In this document: one piece after another, positions 41,514 to 50,527 of the stretch
Layout of the letters: each line of letters opens with the position of its first letter
Position numbering within the stretch: position 1 is the first letter of the stretch
Source: JBKBKC01 sp046294265
GTDB taxonomy: Bacteria; Pseudomonadota; Alphaproteobacteria; Rhodobacterales; Rhodobacteraceae
Direction: 5' to 3'
DNA: 64,000 nucleotides
Assembly (NCBI GenBank): GCA_046294265.1
Contig: JBKBKC010000003.1
Location: 186,001-250,000 of the forward strand
Translations under genes and position numbers: made by a program
Notes under the pieces: model-generated
Told to the model about the DNA's origin: nothing
Seen by the model: only the letters and a program-made list of their open reading frames with translations
Databases searched by the model: none

Positions 41514-43286
41514 ATGCGCATCCTTGTCTTCAACGCTGGCAGCTCGTCGCTGAAATTCGCCCTGTTCGACATGGCGGCGGGTGAGGTCGAACACCTGCGC
41601 GGCACATTCGACCGTTTCGGGCCGCAGGGCTGCGCGCTGGTGATGCGGGTGGACGGCACACGCCAAGACAGGGCGCTGCCGGTGACCGATATGGCCGGTG
41701 CCATCGCGGCGGTGCCGGGGCTGTTGGCCGAGATGGGGTTCGACGGTGTGCAGGCCGTGGGCCACCGTATCGCCCACGGCGGGGCCACGCATGTGGGGCC
41801 GGTGCGGATCGACGATGCGGTGGTGGCGGGCCTTGATGCGCTGATCCCGCTCGCCCCGCTGCACAACCCCGCAAACCTCGCCGCCGTGCGGCTGGCGCGC
41901 GAGACCTGGCCAGACGTGCCGCAGGTGGCGGTGTTCGACACCTCGTTCCACCTGGCCAACCCGCCCTTCGCCACCACCTATGCCGTGCCGGAAAGCTGGC
42001 GGCAGGCGGGCCTGCGCCGGTTCGGCTTTCACGGCACATCGCACAAATATGTGGCCCTGCGCGCAGCACAGGCGATGGACCGCCCCATCGACCGGCTGCG
42101 CATCATCTCGTGCCATCTGGGCAACGGCGCCTCGGTCTGCGCGGTCAACCGAGGCACCAGCATGGACAGCTCCATGGGCCTCACCCCGCTGGAGGGGCTG
42201 GTGATGGGCACCCGGTCGGGCGACGTGGATCCGGGCATCTTCGGCTGGCTCTCGCGCGAGCTGGGGCTGGAGGTCGAGGCGGTGGAGGCAGCACTTTACA
42301 ACGACAGCGGGCTGAAGGGGCTGACCGGCACCGCCGACATGCGCGAGGTCGAGGCGCGGGCGGAAGCCGGGGACGCCGCGGCGCAACTGGCCATCGAGAT
42401 CACCGCCTACCGCGTGCGCAAATACATCGGGGCCTATGCGGCGGCGATGGGCGGGGTGGATGCGGTGGTGTTCACCGGCGGGATCGGCGAGAACTCCGCC
42501 TCCATGCGGCGGCGCATCTGCGACGGGCTGGAATTTATGGACATCACGCTGGACCATGACCGCAACGCCCGCGTTGATCTGGCAGACCACGCCGCGCCCG
42601 AGGTGCAGGCCTGGGGGTCGCGCGTGCGGGTGATCGTGACCGAGACGGCGGAACAGTTGCAGATCGCGCGCGAGGCGCAGGCGGCGCTGTCGGCGGGGCA
42701 GGCACCCTCGCTGGCGCTGCCGGTGGCGGTGTCGGCGCGGCACGTGCACCTGACCGCGGCGCATGTTCAGGCGCTGTTCGGGCAGGGTGCTTCCCTGACC
42801 CCCGAATTCGACCTGCGCCAGCCCGGTAACTATGCAGCGGCAGAGCGGGTGCGGGTGGAGGGCCCGCGCGGCGGGTTCGACGGGGTGCGCATCCTCGGCC
42901 CGGTGCGGCCGCACACGCAGATCGAGGTGTCGCGCACCGACACCTTCGCGCTGGGCCTGCAGGCCCCGGTGCGGCAGTCGGGCGACCTGGAGGGCACGCC
43001 GAAGGTGCGGCTGATCGGACCTGCGGGGGTGGTGGAGACCGACGGCCTGATCATCGCCGGGCGTCACATCCACATGCACCCCGACGATGCCGCCCGCTGG
43101 GGCCTGGTGAACGGGCAGGCGGTCGAGGTGCGGGTGGCGGGCACCGGGCGCGGGCTGTCATTTGGTGGCACCATCGTGCGGGTGCAGCCCAATGCGGTGA
43201 CCGAAATGCACATCGACACCGATGAGGCCAATGCCGCAGGCATCGTCGCCGGGGCCGAGGGCGCTGTGATCCTGCCAGAGGGCTAG
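41514..43286 (+). CDS. Acetate kinase fused to PduL phosphotransacylase
   Basis: A 590-residue two-domain enzyme. Residues 1-385 are acetate/propionate kinase: N7 (FNAGSSS), R85 (GHRIAHGG), D142, H173 (FGFHGTSH), R234 (TRSGD) and GGIGEN. Residues about 402-590 are PduL: SARHVHLT (H410, H412), GRHIHMH (H518, H520, H522) and TEMHID (H566), the histidines that bind its metals. The fusion would convert acetate and ATP through acetyl phosphate to acetyl-CoA, or the reverse, in one protein. No microcompartment targeting peptide is evident. CGGAG precedes the ATG. It stands alone on its strand between two regulators. Confidence 0.93.
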   Translation: MRILVFNAGSSSLKFALFDMAAGEVEHLRGTFDRFGPQGCALVMRVDGTRQDRALPVTDMAGAIAAVPGLLAEMGFDGVQAVGHRIAHGGATHVGPVRIDDAVVAGLDALIPLAPLHNPANLAAVRLARETWPDVPQVAVFDTSFHLANPPFATTYAVPESWRQAGLRRFGFHGTSHKYVALRAAQAMDRPIDRLRIISCHLGNGASVCAVNRGTSMDSSMGLTPLEGLVMGTRSGDVDPGIFGWLSRELGLEVEAVEAALYNDSGLKGLTGTADMREVEARAEAGDAAAQLAIEITAYRVRKYIGAYAAAMGGVDAVVFTGGIGENSASMRRRICDGLEFMDITLDHDRNARVDLADHAAPEVQAWGSRVRVIVTETAEQLQIAREAQAALSAGQAPSLALPVAVSARHVHLTAAHVQALFGQGASLTPEFDLRQPGNYAAAERVRVEGPRGGFDGVRILGPVRPHTQIEVSRTDTFALGLQAPVRQSGDLEGTPKVRLIGPAGVVETDGLIIAGRHIHMHPDDAARWGLVNGQAVEVRVAGTGRGLSFGGTIVRVQPNAVTEMHIDTDEANAAGIVAGAEGAVILPEG

Positions 43287-43399
43287 CGCCACATCGCCCC
43301 TCTGGCGCGGTGTCCGCCGCGAACGCCTTTGCATCGCGGGCCGAAACGCCTTAGCCTCTGGCACATCGTCGGGCTGCATTCCGCAGCCGCGCGCGATGG

Positions 43400-43416
43400 C
43401 CCGGACGGCGTCCGGG
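43400..43416 (+). promoter_or_regulatory. Palindrome upstream of the ArsR-type regulator
   Basis: CCCGGAC-GGC-GTCCGGG, 14 bases before the GTG start of the sulfide-sensor-like gene. It could be its autoregulatory operator or a leader hairpin. Confidence 0.35.
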
Positions 43417-43430
43417 CAAGGGGGGCTCTG

Positions 43431-43757
43431 GTGCCATTGGAAGGCGCAGGCGAGGGCGACGCGATCTCCGGTCTGGTGGATCGGGCCGAAGAGGCGTCGA
43501 ACTTCCTCAAGGCGCTGGGCCATGAGGGGCGGCTGATGATCCTGTGCCATCTGACCTCGGGCTCGAAATCGGTGACCGAGCTGGAAAACCTGCTGGATCA
43601 GCGTCAGGCGGCCGTCAGCCAGCAGCTTGCCCGACTGCGGCTGGAGGGGCTGGTGACCGCCCGGCGCGATGGCCAGGCGATCTTTTACTCGATCCTCGAT
43701 CCCAAGGTGCGCGAGACGGTGGAGCTTTTGGGGCGACTTTACTGCAAGCCGGCATAA
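43431..43757 (+). CDS. ArsR-family persulfide sensor (SqrR/BigR-like)
   Basis: Winged-helix repressor of 108 residues (FLKALGHEGRLMILCHL, LDQRQAAVSQQLARLRLEGLVTARRDGQ). Cys39 and Cys105 are 66 residues apart, the same spacing as the two cysteines that form the tetrasulfide link in Rhodobacter SqrR. The downstream YeeE/YedE transporter supports a sulfur-sensing role. GTG start at 43431 after AAGGGGGG. Confidence 0.85.
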   Translation: MPLEGAGEGDAISGLVDRAEEASNFLKALGHEGRLMILCHLTSGSKSVTELENLLDQRQAAVSQQLARLRLEGLVTARRDGQAIFYSILDPKVRETVELLGRLYCKPA

Positions 43758-43817
43758 GACCGGATGGGGAACGGCCGGCGGGGGCAATGCGTTCCTGCCA
43801 TGTGGAGGAGAAGGGCG

Positions 43818-44864
43818 ATGGACGCGATACCTTTTGGCGTCTTGGCCGCGCTGGTGGGCCTGGTGGCGGGCGCGGCGCTGGGCCTTGCGGCGCGGTTGGG
43901 GGATTTCTGCACGCTCGGCGCGCTGGAATCGGCGGTCTATGGGCAGGACCAGCGCCGGTTGCGGCTGTGGGGCGTGGTGCTGGCCGTGGCGATCCTGGGC
44001 ACGCAGGGCGGTGCCGCGGCGGGGCTGATCGACCTTGGCGCGACCTTCTACCACAACATCGCCTGGCAACCCCTGGCCAGCATCACGGGCGGGCTGGTGT
44101 TCGGCTATGGCATGGCGATGGCCGGGAACTGCGGCTTTGGCGCATTGGTGCGGTTCGGGGGGGGTGACATGCGGTCCCTGGTGATCGTCGTGGTGATGGG
44201 CCTCTTCGGGTTCATCGCGCTGTCGGGGCCGCTGGCCCCCCTGCGCATCATGCTGTTCCCGCAGGACCCCGCCACCGGCCCGCAGGGCATCGGCGACAGC
44301 ATTCAGGGCCTGACCGGCCTGCCCGTGATGGCAACGGCAATCGTCATCGCCCTGGGCCTTGCCGCCTGGGCCCTCTCTCATGCCCCCCTGCGCCACAGCC
44401 CGCGGATGATCGGCTGGGGCATCGTGGCGGGCCTCGCGGTGGCGGGCGCCTTTGCCGGCACCACCTGGGTCGGTGACCTCAGCCTCGGCGCCATCGCGCC
44501 CGAGGGGCCTTCGTTCACCGCCCCGGTGGGGCGCACGCTGATCTTCCTGATGACCTCGACCGCCGGGGGGATCACATTCTCGGTAGGCTCTGTGCTGGGC
44601 GTGATGCTGGGCGCGCTGATGGGGTCGATCCTGCGCGGCATGTTCCGGTGGGAGGCCTGCGAGGACCCGCGCGAACTGGGCCGCCAGGTCGGCGGGGCCG
44701 CGCTGATGGGCGTGGGCGGCGTGGTGGCGATGGGCTGCTCGGTGGGGCAGGGCTTGACCGGCTTTGCCACGCTGGCATGGTCGGGGCCGGTGACGCTGGC
44801 GGCGGTTGTGCTGGGGGGGATGCTGGGCCTGCGCCGCCTTATCGCGGGGTTCCAGCCGGAGTGA
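43818..44864 (+). CDS. YeeE/YedE (TsuA-like) sulfur transport protein
   Basis: Membrane protein of 348 residues with about nine helices. The family cysteines lie in LGDFCTLGA, GNCGFGALVRFGGGD and GCSVGQGLTG, the positions that relay thiosulfate in TsuA. It is likely an importer of thiosulfate or another sulfur donor, controlled by the preceding regulator. GGAGGAG precedes the ATG. Its end overlaps the convergent lysR gene by 26 bases. Confidence 0.87.
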   Translation: MDAIPFGVLAALVGLVAGAALGLAARLGDFCTLGALESAVYGQDQRRLRLWGVVLAVAILGTQGGAAAGLIDLGATFYHNIAWQPLASITGGLVFGYGMAMAGNCGFGALVRFGGGDMRSLVIVVVMGLFGFIALSGPLAPLRIMLFPQDPATGPQGIGDSIQGLTGLPVMATAIVIALGLAAWALSHAPLRHSPRMIGWGIVAGLAVAGAFAGTTWVGDLSLGAIAPEGPSFTAPVGRTLIFLMTSTAGGITFSVGSVLGVMLGALMGSILRGMFRWEACEDPRELGRQVGGAALMGVGGVVAMGCSVGQGLTGFATLAWSGPVTLAAVVLGGMLGLRRLIAGFQPE

Positions 44865-45795
44865 CGCGCCCTGCCAGCGCGGCGGGCACTGCCCGCCCAT
44901 GCGCGGCCAGGATGGCGCCGATCAGCGCCGCCACCCTCGGCAGGCCCGTTCGATCGGGCCGCCAGGCCGCCTGGAACGGAGCCGTATAGGCAAACCGCGC
45001 AGGTGCCAGCGCCCGCAGCCGCCCCGCCGCCACATGCGAGGTCGCGAAATGCACTGGCAGATAGCCCAGGAACGCCCCCGACAGGACCAGCACCGCCTCC
45101 GCCTCCATCCCGTCCACCACCGCGCCCACGCGCGTTCCCGCGAACACCTTCACATCCCGTGCCCCCCAATAGCTGCGCGCCACGATCCGGTGGCGGCGCA
45201 CCGCGTCAAAGTCGATTTCGGCATCCGGCACCCCGAACAGCGGATGCGCGGCCCCCGCATAGAACTGCTGGCGCTCGCGGTAGAGGTCGGCATAGTCGAG
45301 GCCAAGCGCCACGCGGGGAAAGCTGCCCACGGCCACATCCAGCGCGGCCTCGCTCAGTGCGCGCAGCAATTCGTCGGGGGGGCGGGCGATCAGCGTCAGC
45401 TCCGCCTCCGGGGCGGCATCGGCAAAGGCCGCGATGGCCTCGCCCATCCGGGCGGCCGGGTCCGACAGCGTGGCATCCACCATGCCCATCCGCACCGGCC
45501 CCGCCAGCCGGTCGCGCAGGCCCGCCACCCGCGCCGCGAACCCCTCGGACGCCGCGATCAGCGCCCGCGCCTCGGCCAGAACCGCCGCCCCCGCCTCGGT
45601 CAGCCGGAACCCGGCGCGGCCGCGCGCGCAAAGCGTCATCCCCAGCCGGTCCTCCAGCGCCTTGATCTGCCCCGAGATGGTGGACAGCGACAGCCCCAGC
45701 GTCACCTCCGCCTGCGCGAAACCGCCCGCGTCCGCAACACCGGCAAAGGTGCGCAGGTGGCGCAGGTCGGCGGGGTCGAGGGCAGGGCGGGGCAG
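44839..45795 (-). CDS. LysR-type regulator with apparent CTG start
   Basis: LysR protein of about 318 residues. The helix-turn-helix begins LDPADLRHLRTFAGVADAGG and continues ISGQIKALEDRLGMTL; the effector domain follows from about residue 105. No ATG, GTG or TTG exists in frame before the HTH until GTG at 45705, which would delete the first recognition helices. A CTG at 45795 preceded by GGAG at 8 bases gives a normal-length protein. A frameshift in the tandem GGCAGGGCGG copies is the alternative. It is divergent from the guanidino-hydrolase operon. Confidence 0.8.
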   Translation of the reverse strand: MPRPALDPADLRHLRTFAGVADAGGFAQAEVTLGLSLSTISGQIKALEDRLGMTLCARGRAGFRLTEAGAAVLAEARALIAASEGFAARVAGLRDRLAGPVRMGMVDATLSDPAARMGEAIAAFADAAPEAELTLIARPPDELLRALSEAALDVAVGSFPRVALGLDYADLYRERQQFYAGAAHPLFGVPDAEIDFDAVRRHRIVARSYWGARDVKVFAGTRVGAVVDGMEAEAVLVLSGAFLGYLPVHFATSHVAAGRLRALAPARFAYTAPFQAAWRPDRTGLPRVAALIGAILAAHGRAVPAALAGRVTPAGTPR

Positions 45796-45897
45796 GGCGG
45801 ATACTCCGGGAAACGAGAAGTGAACTGCGGGATGTTCCGGGTTTATCGCAGCAATGAACCTGTCACAATCGACTCTCGCTTACGGAACGCAGGCGAC

Positions 45898-46746
45898 ATG
45901 ACCTGGACATTGGATACTGAAACCGGGCGGCTGAGGGAGGTTCTCCTGTGCCGCCCGGACCATTACCGCTGGATCCCCACCAACGCCATCGCCCGCGCCA
46001 CGCTGGAGGCGGGCCGCCCGCTGGACCGTGCGGCGCTCATGGCGGAATACGCGGAATTCGAGGCCGCGCTGGAGCAGGCGGGGGTGACCCGTCACTACCT
46101 GACCCCCGACGAACACCTGCCCTATCAGGTCTATACCCGCGACTCGAGCCAAGTCTGCCCCGATGGCCCCGCCCTGACCATGCTGGCAATGCCGCAGCGG
46201 CGCGGGGAATATGCCGCGATCTTCGATTTCTACGGCCCGATGTGGCGCATGGCCACGCGCGGCACGGTGGAGGGCGGCGACATCCACCTGATCCGCCCCG
46301 GCCTTGCCGCCATCGGTTCCTCCGGCGGCCGCACCAGCCTTGCGGGGGCCGAACAATTCGCGGGCTGGCTGCGGGCGGAAGGGTGGGAGGTGCTGGTCGT
46401 GCCCTTCGACGACCATTTCCTGCATCTCGACGTGATCTTTTCGATGGCGGCCCCGGGCCTCGCGCTGGCCTGCCTCGACGCCTTGCCCGACACCTTCACC
46501 ACTTGGTGCCGCGACCGCCAGATCCGCCTGATCGACACCGGCTACCGCGCCGCGATGGAGGATATGGCCTGCAACGTCCTGGCGCTGGGCGATGGCCGCG
46601 TGCTCTCGCCCCGCCACTCCACCCGTACCAATGCGGCGCTGCGGGCCGAGGGGATCACCGTCCTTGACCCAGAACTGCGCCTCTTTGCCCATGGCGGCGG
46701 GTCGGCGCATTGCATGACCATGCCTTTGGCCCGCGACAGGGACTGA
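45898..46746 (+). CDS. Dimethylarginine dimethylaminohydrolase/amidinotransferase-like hydrolase
   Basis: Guanidino-group hydrolase of 282 residues. Catalytic residues of the superfamily are visible: TRDSSQV, E125GGD128, H176 (FLHLD) and C272 (GGSAHC). It may release an amine and leave citrulline or a ureido compound from a methylarginine or other guanidine. First gene of a six-gene operon with an importer. Confidence 0.85.
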   Translation: MTWTLDTETGRLREVLLCRPDHYRWIPTNAIARATLEAGRPLDRAALMAEYAEFEAALEQAGVTRHYLTPDEHLPYQVYTRDSSQVCPDGPALTMLAMPQRRGEYAAIFDFYGPMWRMATRGTVEGGDIHLIRPGLAAIGSSGGRTSLAGAEQFAGWLRAEGWEVLVVPFDDHFLHLDVIFSMAAPGLALACLDALPDTFTTWCRDRQIRLIDTGYRAAMEDMACNVLALGDGRVLSPRHSTRTNAALRAEGITVLDPELRLFAHGGGSAHCMTMPLARDRD

Positions 46747-46785
46747 ATTCCGCGCCAAGATAGACAGAACCACAGGGAGACCGCC

Positions 46786-47829
46786 ATGAGAACGACGACC
46801 GCCACGATCGCCCTTCTTTCAGGGCTCGCCGCGCCCGCCGCCGGGCAGGAATTGAACGCGCTGGTCTGGTGCGACCACACTGACCCCGCCCTGATCGCGC
46901 CGTTCGAGGCGAAACACGGCGTCAAGGTGAACCTGAAGGAATACGAGGGCACCGGGGCCGCGCTGTCGATCATCGACCAGTCGCGGCCGGGTGACTGGGA
47001 CGTGCTGGTGATCGACGGCATCGACGTGCCGCGCGCGGTGGGGCTTGGCCTCCTCGCCCCCCTGCCGGTGGACCAGCTGCCCTATGACACGATGTTTCCG
47101 GAACTGGTGATGCCCGAAAACCACGTGATCGACGGCCAGACCTACGCGATTTCCGAGAAATTCGGCTACAACACCATCTCCTTTAACAGATCCAAGGTCG
47201 GCCAGGCCGATCTGGCCGACATGACGCAGCTCTGGTCGGGGGCGTTCTCGGGCAGGCTGGCGGTCTATGACTATTACCTGCCGGTGATGGGTCTGGTGGC
47301 GGCGGGCATCGGGCTGAAGACCGCCGACCTGACCGCCGCCGACCTGCCCGCCATCGAGGCCGCCCTGCTGGCGCTGAAGGACAGTGCGGCATCGGTGGGC
47401 GAGGTGGTGGCCAGCCAGACCGCCATTGCCACGGGCGAGGTGGATATCCTTGTGGGCGGCGGCGAATGGGTGACGGCGGGACTGGTGTCGGAAAACCCGG
47501 ATCTGGACTGGATGATCCCCGACCAGGGTGCGGTGCGCTGGTCGCAGTCCATCGGCGTGTTTGCAGCGTCGGAAAAGCAGGACCTCGCGGTGGAATTCGT
47601 GAAGCATATCCTGTCTCCCGAAGGTCAGGCGGCGCTGGCCACCTCGTCATGCTATTGGGCGATGCCTGCGAACGCGGCGGCGGGGGCGATGCTGACCGAT
47701 GACCAGAAGCGCGCGCTGCGCTGGGATGACCAGCCCGGCTATCTGGCCCGCGCGCAGCTTTACCCCGCCCCGGACGCGGCGCTGGACGCCGCGATGCAGG
47801 ATGTCTGGACGCGGTTCCTTGCGCGCTGA
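46786..47829 (+). CDS. ABC transporter substrate-binding protein (Pot/spermidine-like)
   Basis: Binding protein of 347 residues with a Sec signal peptide (cleavage after about 20, AAGQ). The pattern LVWCDHTDPALIAPFEAKHGVKV and VLVIDGIDVPRAVG fits the PotD/family 1 group. Ligand probably a guanidino or amino compound, from context. GGGAGA precedes the ATG. Confidence 0.87.
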   Translation: MRTTTATIALLSGLAAPAAGQELNALVWCDHTDPALIAPFEAKHGVKVNLKEYEGTGAALSIIDQSRPGDWDVLVIDGIDVPRAVGLGLLAPLPVDQLPYDTMFPELVMPENHVIDGQTYAISEKFGYNTISFNRSKVGQADLADMTQLWSGAFSGRLAVYDYYLPVMGLVAAGIGLKTADLTAADLPAIEAALLALKDSAASVGEVVASQTAIATGEVDILVGGGEWVTAGLVSENPDLDWMIPDQGAVRWSQSIGVFAASEKQDLAVEFVKHILSPEGQAALATSSCYWAMPANAAAGAMLTDDQKRALRWDDQPGYLARAQLYPAPDAALDAAMQDVWTRFLAR

Positions 47830-47895
47830 GACCCGCCGCTCATCGGCCCTTCCGGGCCTCTTCGCGCCTGCGCGAAAAGTGACCGCAAGGGAACG

Positions 47896-48738
47896 ATGAG
47901 CCCCCCCGCGCGTGGCATCGAACAGGCCGACCGCCGCCGCGCCCTCGCGCTGGCGGCCCCGGCGGTTCTGTGGACGCTCGCCTTCTTCCTGATCCCCTTC
48001 GCCGTCATGGCCGCCGTCAGTCTGCGCCCCGGCGGGGTCTGGGGCACGGGCGCCTATGCCACCTTTGCCGCCAACCCCGACTACATCGGCGCGCTGGTCA
48101 ATTCGCTGGAAATCGCGCTGACGGTGACGGTGCTGTCGGTCCTCTTCGCCTACCCCCTGGCCTGGATCATCGCCGAAGAGGTTCCGCCCCGCTGGCGCCG
48201 TCTGGCCCTCGCCCTTGCGGTGGTGCCGTTCTGGACCTCCTATGTCGTGCGCTCCTATGCCTGGAGCCTGGTGCTCGCCCGGCAGGGCGTCGTCAACGGC
48301 TGGCTGGCCGACATGGGCCTGCCCACGCTGGCGCTGGCCAATTCGCGGGCAGCGGTGGTCATCGGCTTCGTGCATTTCTTCACCATGCTTTTGACGCTGA
48401 CGATCTACGCCAGCCTCGTGCGCCTGCCGCCCAACCTGAAACGCGCCGCCGCAGACCTGGGCGCGGGGCCGGTGGCCACCTTTCGCCATGTCGTCTGGCC
48501 GCTCTGCCTGCCGGGTGTGATGACCGGCGCCTTCCTGACCTTCGCGCTGTGTATCGGCGACTATGTGACGCCGCAGATCCTCGGCGGGGGCCGCGATCTG
48601 GCGTTGCCGCAGCTCATCATGCTGCAACTGGGGCGGCGAGGGGATCTGCCGATGGCGGCGGCGCTGTCCATCGTGCTGATGGCGGCGGTGACGCTGGCCT
48701 ACCTGCTGACAGCGCGCTTCATGAAGGCTCCGCGATGA
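47896..48738 (+). CDS. ABC permease, Pot-like
   Basis: Permease of 280 residues with six helices and the EAA loop RAAADLGAGPVATFRHVVWPLCLPG. The following permease starts in a 4-base ATGA overlap. Confidence 0.9.
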   Translation: MSPPARGIEQADRRRALALAAPAVLWTLAFFLIPFAVMAAVSLRPGGVWGTGAYATFAANPDYIGALVNSLEIALTVTVLSVLFAYPLAWIIAEEVPPRWRRLALALAVVPFWTSYVVRSYAWSLVLARQGVVNGWLADMGLPTLALANSRAAVVIGFVHFFTMLLTLTIYASLVRLPPNLKRAAADLGAGPVATFRHVVWPLCLPGVMTGAFLTFALCIGDYVTPQILGGGRDLALPQLIMLQLGRRGDLPMAAALSIVLMAAVTLAYLLTARFMKAPR

Positions 48739-49502
48739 CCCGCTTTGCCCTGTCCGCTGCCTATATGGCGGCGCTTTATACGTTCATTTTCCTGCCTGTG
48801 GCGGTGCTGGTGATGTTCAGCTTTCAGGATGGCCGCCTTCCCATCCCGCCGCTGCGCGGCCTGACCCTGCGCTGGCATGCCGAGGTCTTGGGCGATGCCC
48901 GCCTGATGCGGGCGCTGGGCAACTCGTTCCTGGTGGCCATCGGCTCGTCGCTCGTGGCGCTCACGCTTGGCTTCCTCGCCGCCCGCGCCTTTGTTACCGC
49001 CCGGCTGAACGGCGCGGTGGCCCTGCGCGGGGTGCTGACGGCCCCCCTTTCGGTCAGCTATCTGGTGATCGGTCTTGGCCTTCTGGCCAGCTTCAACCTG
49101 ATGGGCCTCGGCCTCTCGCTCTGGACGGCGGCCATCGGCCATGTCGTCATCAACACGCCCTTGTGCTTTGCCATCTGCGCCGCGGCCCTTGGCCCCGCCG
49201 AGGCGCAGGCCGAACGCGCCGCGCGCGATCTGGGGGCGGGCGACCCCGCGATCATGTGGCTGGTCACGGCCCCGATGATGGCTCCGGCGCTCATCGCAGC
49301 CTTCCTGTTGTCGGTCACCTTCTCCTGGGACGAATTCATCATCGCCTTCCTTCTCACCCGTTTCGATGTCACCCTGCCGGTAGAGATCTGGTCGCTCCTG
49401 CGCGGGGGGCTGAACCCCAAGACAAACGCCATCGGATCACTGGTGTTCCTCGTCTCCGCCATCGCCTTCCTTGCCGTCGAGCTGTCGGTGCGCCGCAAAT
49501 GA
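48735..49502 (+). CDS. ABC permease, Pot-like
   Basis: Permease of 255 residues; EAA loop RAARDLGAGDPAIMWLVTAPMMAP. ATGA overlaps with both neighbours show translational coupling. Confidence 0.9.
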   Translation: MTRFALSAAYMAALYTFIFLPVAVLVMFSFQDGRLPIPPLRGLTLRWHAEVLGDARLMRALGNSFLVAIGSSLVALTLGFLAARAFVTARLNGAVALRGVLTAPLSVSYLVIGLGLLASFNLMGLGLSLWTAAIGHVVINTPLCFAICAAALGPAEAQAERAARDLGAGDPAIMWLVTAPMMAPALIAAFLLSVTFSWDEFIIAFLLTRFDVTLPVEIWSLLRGGLNPKTNAIGSLVFLVSAIAFLAVELSVRRK

Positions 49503-50527
49503 CCGCGCGGATCGAGATTGCGGGGCTCACCCGCCGCTACGGGCAGGCCATGGCGCTGGATGGCATCGACCTGACGGTGGAGGCGGGCGAATATTGCGTC
49601 CTCCTCGGCCCCTCGGGCTGCGGCAAGACCACGCTTTTGAACATCATCGGCGGCTTTGCCGACCCGTCGTCCGGCACCCTGCGCATCGGCGGGCAGAATA
49701 TGGTGGGCGTGCCCGCCGCACGCCGCCCCACGACGACCGTGTTCCAGGATTATGCCCTGTTCCCGCACATGACCCTGACCGACAACATCGGCTTTGGCCT
49801 GCGGATGCGCGGCTGGCCCCGTGCCCGCCGCCACGCGCGGGCGGCCGAGATGCTGGCGCTGGTGAACCTGACCGGGCAGGGCGCCAAACGCCCCGCTGAT
49901 CTCTCGGGCGGCCAGCGGCAGCGCGTGGCCCTCGCCCGTGCGCTGGCCGTCGAACCCGATGTGCTGTTGCTGGATGAGCCCCTGGGCGCGCTCGACCTCT
50001 CGCTCCGCCGCGCGATGCAGGACGAACTCAAGGCCATCCAGCGCCGCGTGGGGGCAACCTTCGTGCATGTCACCCATGACCAGGAAGAGGCGATGGCCAT
50101 CGCCGACCGCATCGTGGTGATGAACGCCGGACGGATCGAGGATCAGGGCCCCCCCGAACGCGTCTATCGCGCCCCCCGAACCCGCTTTGCCGCGACCTTT
50201 CTGGGCGAGACGAACCTTCTGCCCGTCACGGTGCAGGGCGGCCGCTACATCACTCCCGTCGGCCCCCTCGGCCCCGCCACGCAGCCAGAGGGCACTGCCC
50301 TCACCCTCTGCCTGCGCCCCGAACACCTGATGCCGGGCGCGGGCCAACCCTGCCGCGTGCTGCACGCCGTGTTCCAGGGCGCGCACCGCAAGGTGACGGT
50401 GGAACCCCTGTCCGCCCCCGGCACGGAACTCCGCGCGCTTCTGCCCGTGGGGATGGACGCCACCCCCGGCGATGTGATCCACCTTGCCGCAGACCCCGCC
50501 CATGCCCACGCGCTGGAGGCCCCATGA
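49499..50527 (+). CDS. ABC ATPase, Pot-like
   Basis: ATPase of 342 residues: Walker A GPSGCGKTT, signature LSGGQRQR, Walker B LLLDEPLGALD, C-terminal TOBE region. ATGA overlaps link it to the permease and to the metallo-hydrolase. Confidence 0.92.
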   Translation: MTARIEIAGLTRRYGQAMALDGIDLTVEAGEYCVLLGPSGCGKTTLLNIIGGFADPSSGTLRIGGQNMVGVPAARRPTTTVFQDYALFPHMTLTDNIGFGLRMRGWPRARRHARAAEMLALVNLTGQGAKRPADLSGGQRQRVALARALAVEPDVLLLDEPLGALDLSLRRAMQDELKAIQRRVGATFVHVTHDQEEAMAIADRIVVMNAGRIEDQGPPERVYRAPRTRFAATFLGETNLLPVTVQGGRYITPVGPLGPATQPEGTALTLCLRPEHLMPGAGQPCRVLHAVFQGAHRKVTVEPLSAPGTELRALLPVGMDATPGDVIHLAADPAHAHALEAP

